This document shows positions 16,135-24,510 of a DNA stretch of 49,266 nucleotides, in pieces. The stretch's first letter is position 1. Each line of letters starts with the position of its first letter. Source of the DNA: Marinobacter sp. (GTDB lineage Bacteria; Pseudomonadota; Gammaproteobacteria; Pseudomonadales; Oleiphilaceae). Location of the stretch: assembly GCA_014359475.1 (NCBI GenBank), contig JACIZI010000027.1, positions 1 through 49,266 on the forward strand. The letters are read 5' to 3'. The translations under genes were made by a program, and so were the position numbers. The notes under the pieces were generated by a model. It saw only the letters and a program-made list of their open reading frames with translations. It did not search any database and was not told the DNA's origin.

Positions 16135-17467
16135 CCGCAGCCTGCAAAAACGCCTGGGGGCCGGCCTCACCCTGGGAGCCACTCTCCTGTGGCTGCTGGG
16201 CGTTGCCGCGTCCGGGTTGGTGGCGCAGCGCGAAATGAACGAAGTCTTCGACAGCGCCCTTGAGGAAACCGCGCAACGCATTCTGCCGCTGGCCGTTACC
16301 GACATCCTGAATCGCGAGACCATTACCGGCAATCAAACCGCTCCTGCACTGAAGGAGCATGACGAATACCTCACCTACGTGGTCAGGGACCGCCAGGGCA
16401 ATCTTCTGCTGCAGTCCCACGATGCCGACCCCGGTGTCTTCGGGGATCTGCCCCGGGAAGGCTTCACCACCACGCCCACCCACCGGATTTATGGCGCATC
16501 GGCGGTCAGCGACACCCTTTATATCGAAGTCACCGAGCCACTGGCCCACCGGCGCGAGGCCGTTTTAAAAGCTGGTCTGGCTCTGCTGCTGCCGCTGCTT
16601 TTCCTGATTCCGGTCAGCCTCTTGGGAATCTGGTGGATTGTCCGCCTGTCCCTTCGCCCGGTGGTGGAATTCCAACACTCGATCGAAGCCCGCGGAGCCA
16701 GCGACCTCTCACCCGTGGACAAAGACCGGCTACCTGAAGAATTCGAGCCAACGGCGGTTGCCGTCAATCGGCTGCTGCAGCGGCTGAACCGCGCGCTTGA
16801 CGCAGAACGGAGCTTCACCGCCAACAGCGCTCACGAATTGCGTACCCCGCTGGCCACGGCACTGGCCAAGGTGCAACGGCTGAAAACGCAGCTTGAGGAT
16901 CGCCGCCTGAGAGAGAATGTGGCTGAGATTGAAGAGGCGCTGCACGGCCTGTCCACATTGTCCGGCAAGCTGCTCGAGCTGGCCAGGGCCGAAGGCGGAG
17001 GAGCCCTTTCACAAAAGCCGCATAACCTTGTACCAATACTCGCCATGATCACCCGCGACTTTGAACCTCTGGCCCCTGGCCGGATTCGCCTGACATTGCC
17101 GGACCATGAGGTGAACTCCCTCCTTGATCCGGATGCCTTTGCCATTCTGGCCCGCAACCTGATCGAAAACGCTCTGAAGCACGGCTCCGGGCAACAGCCC
17201 GTCGACATAATCATGACCGACGATGGCAGGGTGAGAGTCTGCAACGGAGGCGATATCGTGCCACCTGACCAACTGGCCTTGCTAAGAAACCGGTTTTCCC
17301 GCTACGACACCAGGGCAGCCGGCTCCGGCCTGGGACTCGCGATAGCCGATGCCATTGCCTCGGGCGCCGGCATGAACCTGCATTTGCGTTCGCCGGCAAC
17401 CGGACGGGCGGATGGTTTTGAGGCCGAGGTCAATGTGACCCATGCCGGCAGGAATCCTGGCCCGTGA
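16124..17467 (+). CDS. Membrane sensor histidine kinase (QseC-like)
   Basis: A 447-residue kinase starting inside the end of the regulator gene (ATG 16124). Membrane segments lie at about 11-34 and 148-173, enclosing a 110-residue periplasmic sensor loop. HisKA has His237 in NSAHELRTPL, the ATPase N box is NLIENALKHGSG and the G boxes include SGLGLAIADAIAS. It should phosphorylate the regulator encoded upstream. The periplasmic loop could sense a condition handled by the divergent periplasmic redox genes, but no ligand can be named. The C-terminus ends in a short extension beyond the ATPase. Confidence 0.94.
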   Translation: MRHNRSLQKRLGAGLTLGATLLWLLGVAASGLVAQREMNEVFDSALEETAQRILPLAVTDILNRETITGNQTAPALKEHDEYLTYVVRDRQGNLLLQSHDADPGVFGDLPREGFTTTPTHRIYGASAVSDTLYIEVTEPLAHRREAVLKAGLALLLPLLFLIPVSLLGIWWIVRLSLRPVVEFQHSIEARGASDLSPVDKDRLPEEFEPTAVAVNRLLQRLNRALDAERSFTANSAHELRTPLATALAKVQRLKTQLEDRRLRENVAEIEEALHGLSTLSGKLLELARAEGGGALSQKPHNLVPILAMITRDFEPLAPGRIRLTLPDHEVNSLLDPDAFAILARNLIENALKHGSGQQPVDIIMTDDGRVRVCNGGDIVPPDQLALLRNRFSRYDTRAAGSGLGLAIADAIASGAGMNLHLRSPATGRADGFEAEVNVTHAGRNPGP

Positions 17468-17563
17468 ACCTGACCTGGGCTGGCCTCATTCTGCTGACCA
17501 GTGTTATCCAGACACTGAACCTGCCCGAACAACGAAAAAAGGGTGGCGCAGCCGATCAGTGTA

Positions 17564-19192
17564 TCAGTGCAGTTCTTTGGCCTGATCCCGCAGCACGAAC
17601 TTCTGGATCTTGCCCGTGGAGGTCTTGGGCAGTTCCGAGAAGACCACCGTTTTCGGCACCTTGAACCGGGCCAGATGCTCGCGGCAGAAGGCGATGATAT
17701 CCTCTTCGCTGACCTCACCGGCTTCCGGCTTCAGGGTGACAAACGCGCAGGGAGTCTCGCCCCACTTCTCGTCCGGGCGGGCAACCACCGCCGCTTCCAG
17801 CACCGCCGGATGACGGTACAGGGTATCCTCCACCTCGATGGTGGAGATGTTCTCACCCCCGGAGATGATAATGTCCTTCAGGCGGTCCTTGATTTCCAGG
17901 TAACCGTCCTCGTGCCACACCGCCAGATCACCGGTGTGGAACCAGCCACCGCGGAAGGCCTCTTCGGTGGCGCTGGGGTTCTTCAGGTAGCCCTTCATCA
18001 CGGTGTTGCCACGCAGGAAGATCTCGCCAATGGTGTTGCCGTCTTTGGGCACAGGTTCCATGGTGTCGGGATCACCGACCATGGTGCCGGCCAGGGTATG
18101 GTAGCGGACACCCTGGCGTGCCTTTTTCCGGGCGCGGTCATCCAGCGGCAGCTCATCCCACCCGGACTTCCAGGCACACACGGTCACCGGACCATAGGTT
18201 TCGGTCAGGCCGTATACGTGGGTCACGCTGATACCCATTTCCTCGACAGCGCCAATCACCTGGGCGGGGGGTGCCGCTCCGGCGGTCATGGATTTCACCT
18301 CGTGACCGATCCCGGCCCTGGCCGCTGCCGGCGCATTGAGCAGTGCGTTCAGAACGATCGGCGCTCCACACATGTGAGTCACCTGGTGATCACGGATCAG
18401 TTGCAGGATCTTCTCCGGGTCCACGCGGCGCAGGCACACGTGGGTGCCAGCCATCGCGGTCACGGTCCAGGGGAAACACCAGCCGTTGCAGTGGAACATC
18501 GGCAGGGTCCACAGATAGACCGGATGCATGTCCATGAACCAGACGGCCTGATTACCCAACGCATTGAGGTAGGCGCCGCGGTGGTGATAGACCACACCCT
18601 TGGGGTTGCCGGTGGTGCCGGAGGTGTAATTCAGGGAAACAGCGTCCCACTCATTGTCCGGCAGGCTCCAGCTGAACTGCGGATCGCCTTCCTGTAGAAA
18701 AGCCTCGTAGTCCAGGTCACTGACCCGGGTGCCCTCGCCATATTCGGGATCATCCACATCAATCACCAGCGGCTTGTGCTCCAGATGACGGACAGCGTCC
18801 CTGATGACCTGACCGAATTCGCGATCGGCAATAATCGCTTTGGCCTCCCCATGCTCCAGCATGAAGGCGATGGCTTCCGCATCCAGCCGCACATTGAGGG
18901 TATTCAGCACCGCACCGCTCATCGGCACACCAAAGTGGGCCTCAACCATGGCGGGAATATTCGGCAGCATCACGGCGACGGTATCGCCCTTGCCGATACC
19001 GCGACCGGTCAGGGCTGATGCCAGCCGGCGACAACGTTCGTAGGTCTGGGCCCAGCTGTAACGAATGGCTCCGTGGATCACCGAGGGGTAGTCGGGGTAA
19101 ACACTCGCCGTGCGTTCGATAAAATCAACGGGCGACTGAACAGCGTAGTTCGCATCCCGGGGTTCAAGTCCCTGATCGAAAATTGAGCTCAT
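17564..19192 (-). CDS. AMP-forming acyl-CoA synthetase
   Basis: A 542-residue member of the ANL superfamily. It activates a carboxylic acid with ATP and joins it to CoA through an acyl-adenylate. Core motifs are present: P-loop YTSGTTGNPKGVVYHHRG, HVYGLTETYGP, the GWFHTGDLAVWHEDGYLEIKDR hinge region, KDIIISGGENIS and the C-terminal catalytic lysine in TSTGKIQKF. It most resembles medium-chain or methylmercaptopropionate-type ligases, but the substrate cannot be fixed from sequence. ATG 19192 with an AGGA site is preferred over an in-frame TTG at 19237. A Fur-type site lies about 100 bases upstream. Confidence 0.94.
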   Translation of the reverse strand: MSSIFDQGLEPRDANYAVQSPVDFIERTASVYPDYPSVIHGAIRYSWAQTYERCRRLASALTGRGIGKGDTVAVMLPNIPAMVEAHFGVPMSGAVLNTLNVRLDAEAIAFMLEHGEAKAIIADREFGQVIRDAVRHLEHKPLVIDVDDPEYGEGTRVSDLDYEAFLQEGDPQFSWSLPDNEWDAVSLNYTSGTTGNPKGVVYHHRGAYLNALGNQAVWFMDMHPVYLWTLPMFHCNGWCFPWTVTAMAGTHVCLRRVDPEKILQLIRDHQVTHMCGAPIVLNALLNAPAAARAGIGHEVKSMTAGAAPPAQVIGAVEEMGISVTHVYGLTETYGPVTVCAWKSGWDELPLDDRARKKARQGVRYHTLAGTMVGDPDTMEPVPKDGNTIGEIFLRGNTVMKGYLKNPSATEEAFRGGWFHTGDLAVWHEDGYLEIKDRLKDIIISGGENISTIEVEDTLYRHPAVLEAAVVARPDEKWGETPCAFVTLKPEAGEVSEEDIIAFCREHLARFKVPKTVVFSELPKTSTGKIQKFVLRDQAKELH

Positions 19193-19290
19193 GGTGTGGT
19201 CCTCGTGCTTCGGTTTTGTTGTGATCAGTTTTGGCAATTCCCGCAGAATCGGGATACATCAACATGGCAACCATCATAATGAACCAATAA

Positions 19291-19309
19291 GAATATGATA
19301 ATCATACTC
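19291..19309. promoter_or_regulatory. Fur-type box between acyl-CoA synthetase and flavoprotein genes
   Basis: GAATATGATAATCATACTC matches 15 of 19 positions of the canonical 19-base Fur box, with a perfect palindromic core TATGATAATCATA. On the minus strand it overlaps a plausible promoter (CTGATA, 17 bases, TATTCT) for the acyl-CoA synthetase. The box is nearly equidistant from both divergent starts, so either gene could be the target. Confidence 0.55.
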
Positions 19310-19407
19310 TGGTATCAGGGCGCCTCCGATTAACCCCGGCGAGACTCTCCCACCTGCCGTGAGACTGGTATACTGCGCGGCGTTTTTTACCAACGGCAGG
19401 CAGCAAC

Positions 19408-20598
19408 ATGGCAACTTCACCCTCAGCGTATGACGTAATCATTATTGGCGCAGGCGCGGCCGGGCTGATGTGTGCTGCCACGGCTGGCTACCGTGGCCGC
19501 CGTGTGCTGGTTCTGGACCACGCCAACAAACCGGGCAAAAAAATTCTGATGTCCGGTGGCGGGCGCTGTAATTTCACCCATCTGAACAGCACCCCCGCCA
19601 ATTTCCTTTCTGGCAATCCCCATTACTGTATCTCGGCGCTGAAACGCTACACCCCCCGGGACTTCGTGGAACTGGTGGATCGCCACGGCGTTGCATACGA
19701 GGAGAAAGCGCCCGGCCAGTTGTTCTGTCAGGACAGCGCCAAAGACATCCTGAACCTGCTGCTGACCGAATGCGAGTGGGCCGGTGCAGAAATACGATTG
19801 AAAACGCAGGTGCAAGAAGTAAGCGAAGCCAGCGGCGGTTACCAACTGGTGACCAGTAACGGCATGCTGAGCTGCGAGTCCCTGGTGATCGCCTGCGGCG
19901 GCCTTTCCGTTCCCACCATGGGCGCGACCGGTTTCGGCTATGAGCTGGCAAAGCAGTTCGGGCTGAACGTATTGCCGACCCGGGCGGGACTGGTGCCTTT
20001 TACCCTGCAGCCAGAGCTCAAACAGCAACTGGCCCCGCTCTCGGGCATCAGCTGCCCGGTGGACGCCCACTGCCACAACGAGCACTTCCGGGAGCCCATG
20101 CTGGTCACCCACCGGGGTCTGAGCGGCCCGGCCATGCTGCAGGTATCCAGCTACTGGCAGCCGGGCGATGAGGTCCATATCGATCTGTTGCCCGGCCAGC
20201 AAGTCCGGGAGGCACTGCTGGCGCTCCGCAAGGAGAAACCGCAATCCACGCTGGCGCAATACCTCAACCAGCACTTACCCAAACGCTTTGCCCGGGCCTT
20301 CAACGAGCTGCAGGGCTGGCATGGGCCGCTGCAGGGCTACAGCAACCAGGACATCGGACAGATTGCCAACACACTGAGCAACTGGACCGTCAAACCCGCC
20401 GGAACCGAGGGCTATCGAACGGCTGAAGTAACATTGGGTGGTGTCGACACTCGTCAGCTGTCCTCCAGGACCATGGCCGTTCTCGACAAGCCCAGTCTGT
20501 TTTTTATCGGTGAAGTCGTGGATGTGACGGGGCACCTGGGTGGCCACAATTTCCAGTGGGCCTGGGCTTCAGGGGTGGCAGCGGGCAATGTTTGCTAA
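19408..20598 (+). CDS. HI0933/YhiN-family FAD-dependent oxidoreductase
   Basis: A 396-residue flavoprotein of the HI0933-like (YhiN, BaiN) family. The N-terminal dinucleotide-binding motif is VIIIGAGAAGLMCA at about 10-23, followed by the family signature KPGKKILMSGGGRCNFTH at about 43-60. The C-terminal FAD contact is FFIGEVVDVTGHLGGHNFQWAWASG. Relatives are annotated as NAD(P)/FAD-dependent oxidoreductases; some reduce unsaturated substrates, but the role in this group is largely unknown. It is cytoplasmic and ends 4 bases beyond the end of the convergent ClsC-like gene, so the two genes overlap at their 3' ends. Confidence 0.93.
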   Translation: MATSPSAYDVIIIGAGAAGLMCAATAGYRGRRVLVLDHANKPGKKILMSGGGRCNFTHLNSTPANFLSGNPHYCISALKRYTPRDFVELVDRHGVAYEEKAPGQLFCQDSAKDILNLLLTECEWAGAEIRLKTQVQEVSEASGGYQLVTSNGMLSCESLVIACGGLSVPTMGATGFGYELAKQFGLNVLPTRAGLVPFTLQPELKQQLAPLSGISCPVDAHCHNEHFREPMLVTHRGLSGPAMLQVSSYWQPGDEVHIDLLPGQQVREALLALRKEKPQSTLAQYLNQHLPKRFARAFNELQGWHGPLQGYSNQDIGQIANTLSNWTVKPAGTEGYRTAEVTLGGVDTRQLSSRTMAVLDKPSLFFIGEVVDVTGHLGGHNFQWAWASGVAAGNVC

Positions 20599-22181
20599 AG
20601 ATATTTCTCGATAGGCAGAAGTGATAGAACAGACGACGTAAACCGGCGCCACCACCCCACCCGGGGCTCATTATGGAAAGGCCCGTCAGAACCCTGCCAA
20701 AGCGTTTCCCCCTTCTCATCCAGCGTGACCTTCCAGCTGTTCCAGGGTTTGATGGTCTGCATCAGCCTGGTCGCCAGCTGATCAGCCAGTTCCGGGCTGC
20801 GAACGATCAGCAGGGTTTCACCATTGAGGTAGATAGAGCGCAGGTTGACATTGAAGGAGCCGATAACCAAGGTTTCCCGATCGATCACCACGGATTTGGA
20901 ATGCAGGCTTACCTGCCCGACATCACAAAACCCGCGATCCTTCAGCCACTGCAGGCATATCGGTGCTTCAGGTCTGAGCTCATACAGTTCAATGCCCTTT
21001 GCCAGCATCGCCTGCCGCCAACGCGCATAGGCAGAATGATTGGTGACCAGGTCGTTACTGGCCAGGGAATTGGTGAGGGCGACAATCCGCAGCCGGTCAA
21101 ATGCCGGCAGTGAGGCCAGCTGAGCCAGCTGCTCCTCTGCCAGCACCAGGTAGGCGGATTCAATCAGTATCTCTTCCCGGGCGGTCTGCGCCAGGTCATA
21201 GAGCGCCCGGGCCGTCAGTTTGGGCTGATCGGCAGGTTCATCCATATCCTCGGTCGGCGGATCAAAGACCAGTTCCCCTTCGGCCCACTGCAGATGACCC
21301 ACGAACTGGCTCAGTTCTACCCGCGCACCCTCCGGCGTTTCCGGAATGGTAAACGGCCAGTCACCCGGCTCCCTGGTAGCGCTGCGCAAGGCATCCAGGC
21401 CGGCCGTCACTTCCCGGGCAGAAGGGGATGAGGGGTAAAGTTCGCTGATCGCCAGTGACCAGCGACTATTCCAGTAAGCGGAAAAACCGGCTCCCATGTC
21501 AGCCACCACCGGTCCCAGGGCAAAAATGTCCCGGTCGGCAAAATAGCGCTCGGCATGAAGGCCAAAGTATTCATCGCCGATATTACGACCACCCACAATG
21601 CCGGCCACACCATCAGCGATCAATGCCTTATTGTGCATGCGACGATTGATGCGCTGAAAATCCCGGATCAATGACAACCAGCGGCCCAGCCCGTCCCGCT
21701 GGTCAGACGGATTGAACACACGGACCTCGATATGGGGATGGTGATCCAGCAGTGTCATCAGCTCTGCTGCCGGAGCCAGGTTGATATCATCCAGCAGCAG
21801 CCGGACCTGTACTCCCCGGTCCGCAGCGCGAATCATCCTGCCAGCCAGGTACCGGCCGGAACGATCGTCGCTCCAGATATAGTACTGGGCATTGATGCTA
21901 TACTCGGCCGCATCAACCATAGCTGCCCGGATCCTCAGGGCCTCATCGCCGCCATCCAGCACGTAATAGCCCGACAAGAGATCCGATGCAGGCCGCTCCC
22001 GGCTCAGCAATCGCGCAAGATAACCAGTGGTTTCTGGTGACATGTTCGTCATCCCGGGTTCATCGGCACGGGCCGGATTGCCGGAGCAGCCCGTGACAAG
22101 CATCATCAACACCGTTATACGCAATATTGCCATGACCCGGGGCCGCCGGCACTCATTGCGCAGGACAACGCGCACTGTCAC
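20595..22181 (-). CDS. ClsC-like phospholipase D family lipoprotein
   Basis: A 528-residue phospholipase D superfamily protein with both HxK-x4-D catalytic motifs: MHNKALIAD with GGRNIGDEYFG after it, and LHSKSVVID followed by GSFNVNLRS. This fits cardiolipin synthase C or related phosphatidyl transferases. The N-terminus holds a lipoprotein signal with lipobox LVTG-Cys32, so it is probably membrane-anchored on the periplasmic side. GTG 22181 has AGGAG 7 bases upstream; an ATG at 22133 gives a shorter, more ordinary signal but lacks a good ribosome site. It is divergent from the MgtC-like gene and overlaps the convergent flavoprotein gene by 4 bases. Confidence 0.87.
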   Translation of the reverse strand: MTVRVVLRNECRRPRVMAILRITVLMMLVTGCSGNPARADEPGMTNMSPETTGYLARLLSRERPASDLLSGYYVLDGGDEALRIRAAMVDAAEYSINAQYYIWSDDRSGRYLAGRMIRAADRGVQVRLLLDDINLAPAAELMTLLDHHPHIEVRVFNPSDQRDGLGRWLSLIRDFQRINRRMHNKALIADGVAGIVGGRNIGDEYFGLHAERYFADRDIFALGPVVADMGAGFSAYWNSRWSLAISELYPSSPSAREVTAGLDALRSATREPGDWPFTIPETPEGARVELSQFVGHLQWAEGELVFDPPTEDMDEPADQPKLTARALYDLAQTAREEILIESAYLVLAEEQLAQLASLPAFDRLRIVALTNSLASNDLVTNHSAYARWRQAMLAKGIELYELRPEAPICLQWLKDRGFCDVGQVSLHSKSVVIDRETLVIGSFNVNLRSIYLNGETLLIVRSPELADQLATRLMQTIKPWNSWKVTLDEKGETLWQGSDGPFHNEPRVGWWRRFTSSVLSLLPIEKYL

Positions 22182-22377
22182 AGAGCATCTCCTGTCGCAG
22201 AATCACCAGTGGCTTGCGGGCCGTTTCAAGGATGATCCTTGTCAATGATATCAGATGTCCGGCCAGGGCCGGGAAAAACGGGCGCTGAGCTTAACAGGGA
22301 CAGGAAAGAAAAGTAAGCTGAGGAAAAATACCCGCGACACTGCGGCCCGATTCGCCAGCTGAGCATGCCCACACCCC

Positions 22378-23658
22378 ATGGATGAAGTAACCACGCAGTT
22401 TCTGGCCAGCAATCAGAACACTATCAATCTCGCCATTGCCCTGTTGCTGGGCGCCATTATCGGACTGGAGAGAGGCTGGGATGCACGGGAGCAAAAGCCC
22501 GGCGAACGCATTGCCGGTATCCGCACCTTTGCCCTGATCGGGCTGCTCGGCGGTGTCGCTGCCCTGCTCGCAGAAGCCATTACCCCCTGGGCCTTCCCGG
22601 TGCTGCTGATCAGCGTGGTGGCGACCGGTATCGTTGCCTACAGCCAGCGGCTGGATCATATCCGCAACTTCAGTATCACCGGGCTGATCGGGATGGTACT
22701 GACCTTCTGCTACGGAGCCATCGCTGTGGCGGTCGATCCGGTCATCGCCACCGCCTGCGCCGTTGTTACTGCCATTATTCTGGACAACAAGGAAGAAATC
22801 CACGGCTGGGTGCAGAAACTGCAGTCCCATGAACTGGACGCGGGTCTCAAGCTGCTGCTGATCTCTGCGGTCATGCTCCCGATCCTGCCCAATGAGAAAA
22901 TGGGGCCCGGCGGGGTTCTTAATCCTCGGGAAATCTGGTGGATGGTCGTGATGATCGCCTCAATTTCCTTCGTCGGTTACTTCGCCATCCGGGTGGCGGG
23001 TACCCGCAAGGGCATACTGTTCACCAGCCTGTTTGCGGGACTGAGTTCATCCACCGCTCTGACTCTGCATTTCGCCAGACAGTCCTCCGGCAACCCCGCG
23101 CTGACCCCACAGTACGCTGCCGGCATTCTGATAGCCTGCGGTACCATGTTTCCCCGCATTCTGGTCTACTGTTTCGTCATCAACCGGGAGCTGTTAACGC
23201 ACCTGGTCTGGCCGGTTCTGGCCATGACGGTCCTGTTGTATGGCCCGGCCTGGTACATCTGGCAGACCAACCGTTCCCGCAGTGAGGTGAGCCAGCCGGA
23301 ACTTAACCAGAACCCTCTGGATCTCAGCGCGGCATTGTTTTTCGGTCTTTTGCTGACAGGCATCCTGGTGCTCGGGGAGCTGGCTACCCGCTGGCTCGGC
23401 GATGCAGGCATCTATGCGCTGGCCGCTGCGTCTGGCGTTGCCGATGTGGACGCCATCACCCTGTCACTGGCCCGTATGTCCGGCAACGGGCTGGACCTGA
23501 ACACTGCGGTTATTGGTATTGTTATCGCTGCCGCAGTGAACAATCTGGTCAAGTCAGGCATGGCGGGGGTAATCGGCAACCGGCAGTGCGGCACCCTGGT
23601 CGGAGTACCCATGCTGATCTCCCTGGGTGCTGGCCTGCTACTGGCCTGGTATCAATAA
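22378..23658 (+). CDS. MgtC/SapB and DUF4010 membrane protein
   Basis: A 426-residue polytopic inner-membrane protein. The first part (about 15-145) is an MgtC/SapB domain, with the family sequence ALLLGAIIGLERGW followed by GIRTFALIGLLGGVAALL. The second (about 180-426) is a DUF4010 domain with many hydrophobic helices, including SLFAGLSSSTALTLHFAR and AAASGVADVDAITLSLARMS. Such two-domain proteins are common in proteobacteria; MgtC itself affects magnesium-limited growth and ATP synthase, but the role of the fused form is unknown. It precedes djlA by 54 bases on the same strand and may be co-transcribed. Confidence 0.9.
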   Translation: MDEVTTQFLASNQNTINLAIALLLGAIIGLERGWDAREQKPGERIAGIRTFALIGLLGGVAALLAEAITPWAFPVLLISVVATGIVAYSQRLDHIRNFSITGLIGMVLTFCYGAIAVAVDPVIATACAVVTAIILDNKEEIHGWVQKLQSHELDAGLKLLLISAVMLPILPNEKMGPGGVLNPREIWWMVVMIASISFVGYFAIRVAGTRKGILFTSLFAGLSSSTALTLHFARQSSGNPALTPQYAAGILIACGTMFPRILVYCFVINRELLTHLVWPVLAMTVLLYGPAWYIWQTNRSRSEVSQPELNQNPLDLSAALFFGLLLTGILVLGELATRWLGDAGIYALAAASGVADVDAITLSLARMSGNGLDLNTAVIGIVIAAAVNNLVKSGMAGVIGNRQCGTLVGVPMLISLGAGLLLAWYQ

Positions 23659-23712
23659 ATCCGTATACTGCCAGCAGCATGTCCGCACTCCTAACGCTGC
23701 AAGGATCTTTCT

Positions 23713-24495
23713 ATGTTGTTTCTGATGTTCATCGGTGGCCTGATCGGCTACGCATTCGGGCGCTTCCCGGGCTTTCTGGTCGGCGCAGGCCTGACGGTGG
23801 TATTGGCCAATATCGTCAAACACCGATTGGTGAACAAAGTACGGAACCTCCAGTGGAACTTCCTGGGATCCGCTTTTGCCGTAATGGGCGCCTTGTGCAA
23901 AGCCGACGGTGTCGTCAGCCGCGATGAAATCGAGATGGCCGAGACCATGTTTTCCCGTTTCCGCCTCAACAGCGAGCAGCGGGAAAAAGCCAAAGCGGCT
24001 TTCAACCGGGGCAAGAGCGAAGACTTTGACCTGGATCGGGAACTGCAATCCTTCATGCGCATCAGCGGCGGGCAACCTGCCCTGCTGCAAATGTTCCTGC
24101 AGATTCAGGTGTCAGCAGTCGCGGCAGACGGCGTGGTCCACGAAGCAGAGCACGCCATGCTGGTTCGCATTGCCCGGCAGCTGGGACTGCCGGAATCCCA
24201 GGTGGATCAGCTGGAAGCCATGTTGCGCGGTGCCCGCTCAGGGGCCGGAGGCGCTGCCGGTGGAGCCCCTCAGCAAAGCCAGCTGGATGATGCCTACAGA
24301 GTGCTGGGGGTATCCTCCTCGGTCAGCGACGCCGAATTAAAAAAGGCCTACCGCAAACTGATGAGCGAGAACCATCCGGACAAACTGGCGGGCCGGGGCC
24401 TGCCGGAAAGCATGCGGGAAATGGCCGAAGAGCGTACCCGGGAGATCAGCCACGCCTACGACATCATCAAGCAGGCCCGCAGCGAACCCCGTTAA
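23713..24495 (+). CDS. djlA: Membrane-anchored DnaJ-type co-chaperone DjlA
   Basis: A 260-residue DjlA of normal length. An N-terminal hydrophobic segment (about 1-30, GGLIGYAFGRFPGFLVGAGL) anchors it in the inner membrane. A TerB-like central helical domain follows (about 55-175), then a glycine/alanine linker and a C-terminal J domain with the HPD tripeptide in SENHPDKLAGRGLP. It stimulates DnaK ATPase near the membrane and is linked to envelope stress signalling in E. coli. ATG 23713 has an AAGGA site. The convergent diguanylate cyclase gene ends 15 bases after its stop. Confidence 0.95.
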   Translation: MLFLMFIGGLIGYAFGRFPGFLVGAGLTVVLANIVKHRLVNKVRNLQWNFLGSAFAVMGALCKADGVVSRDEIEMAETMFSRFRLNSEQREKAKAAFNRGKSEDFDLDRELQSFMRISGGQPALLQMFLQIQVSAVAADGVVHEAEHAMLVRIARQLGLPESQVDQLEAMLRGARSGAGGAAGGAPQQSQLDDAYRVLGVSSSVSDAELKKAYRKLMSENHPDKLAGRGLPESMREMAEERTREISHAYDIIKQARSEPR

Positions 24496-24510
24496 ATCTG
24501 GCTTCCCGGA

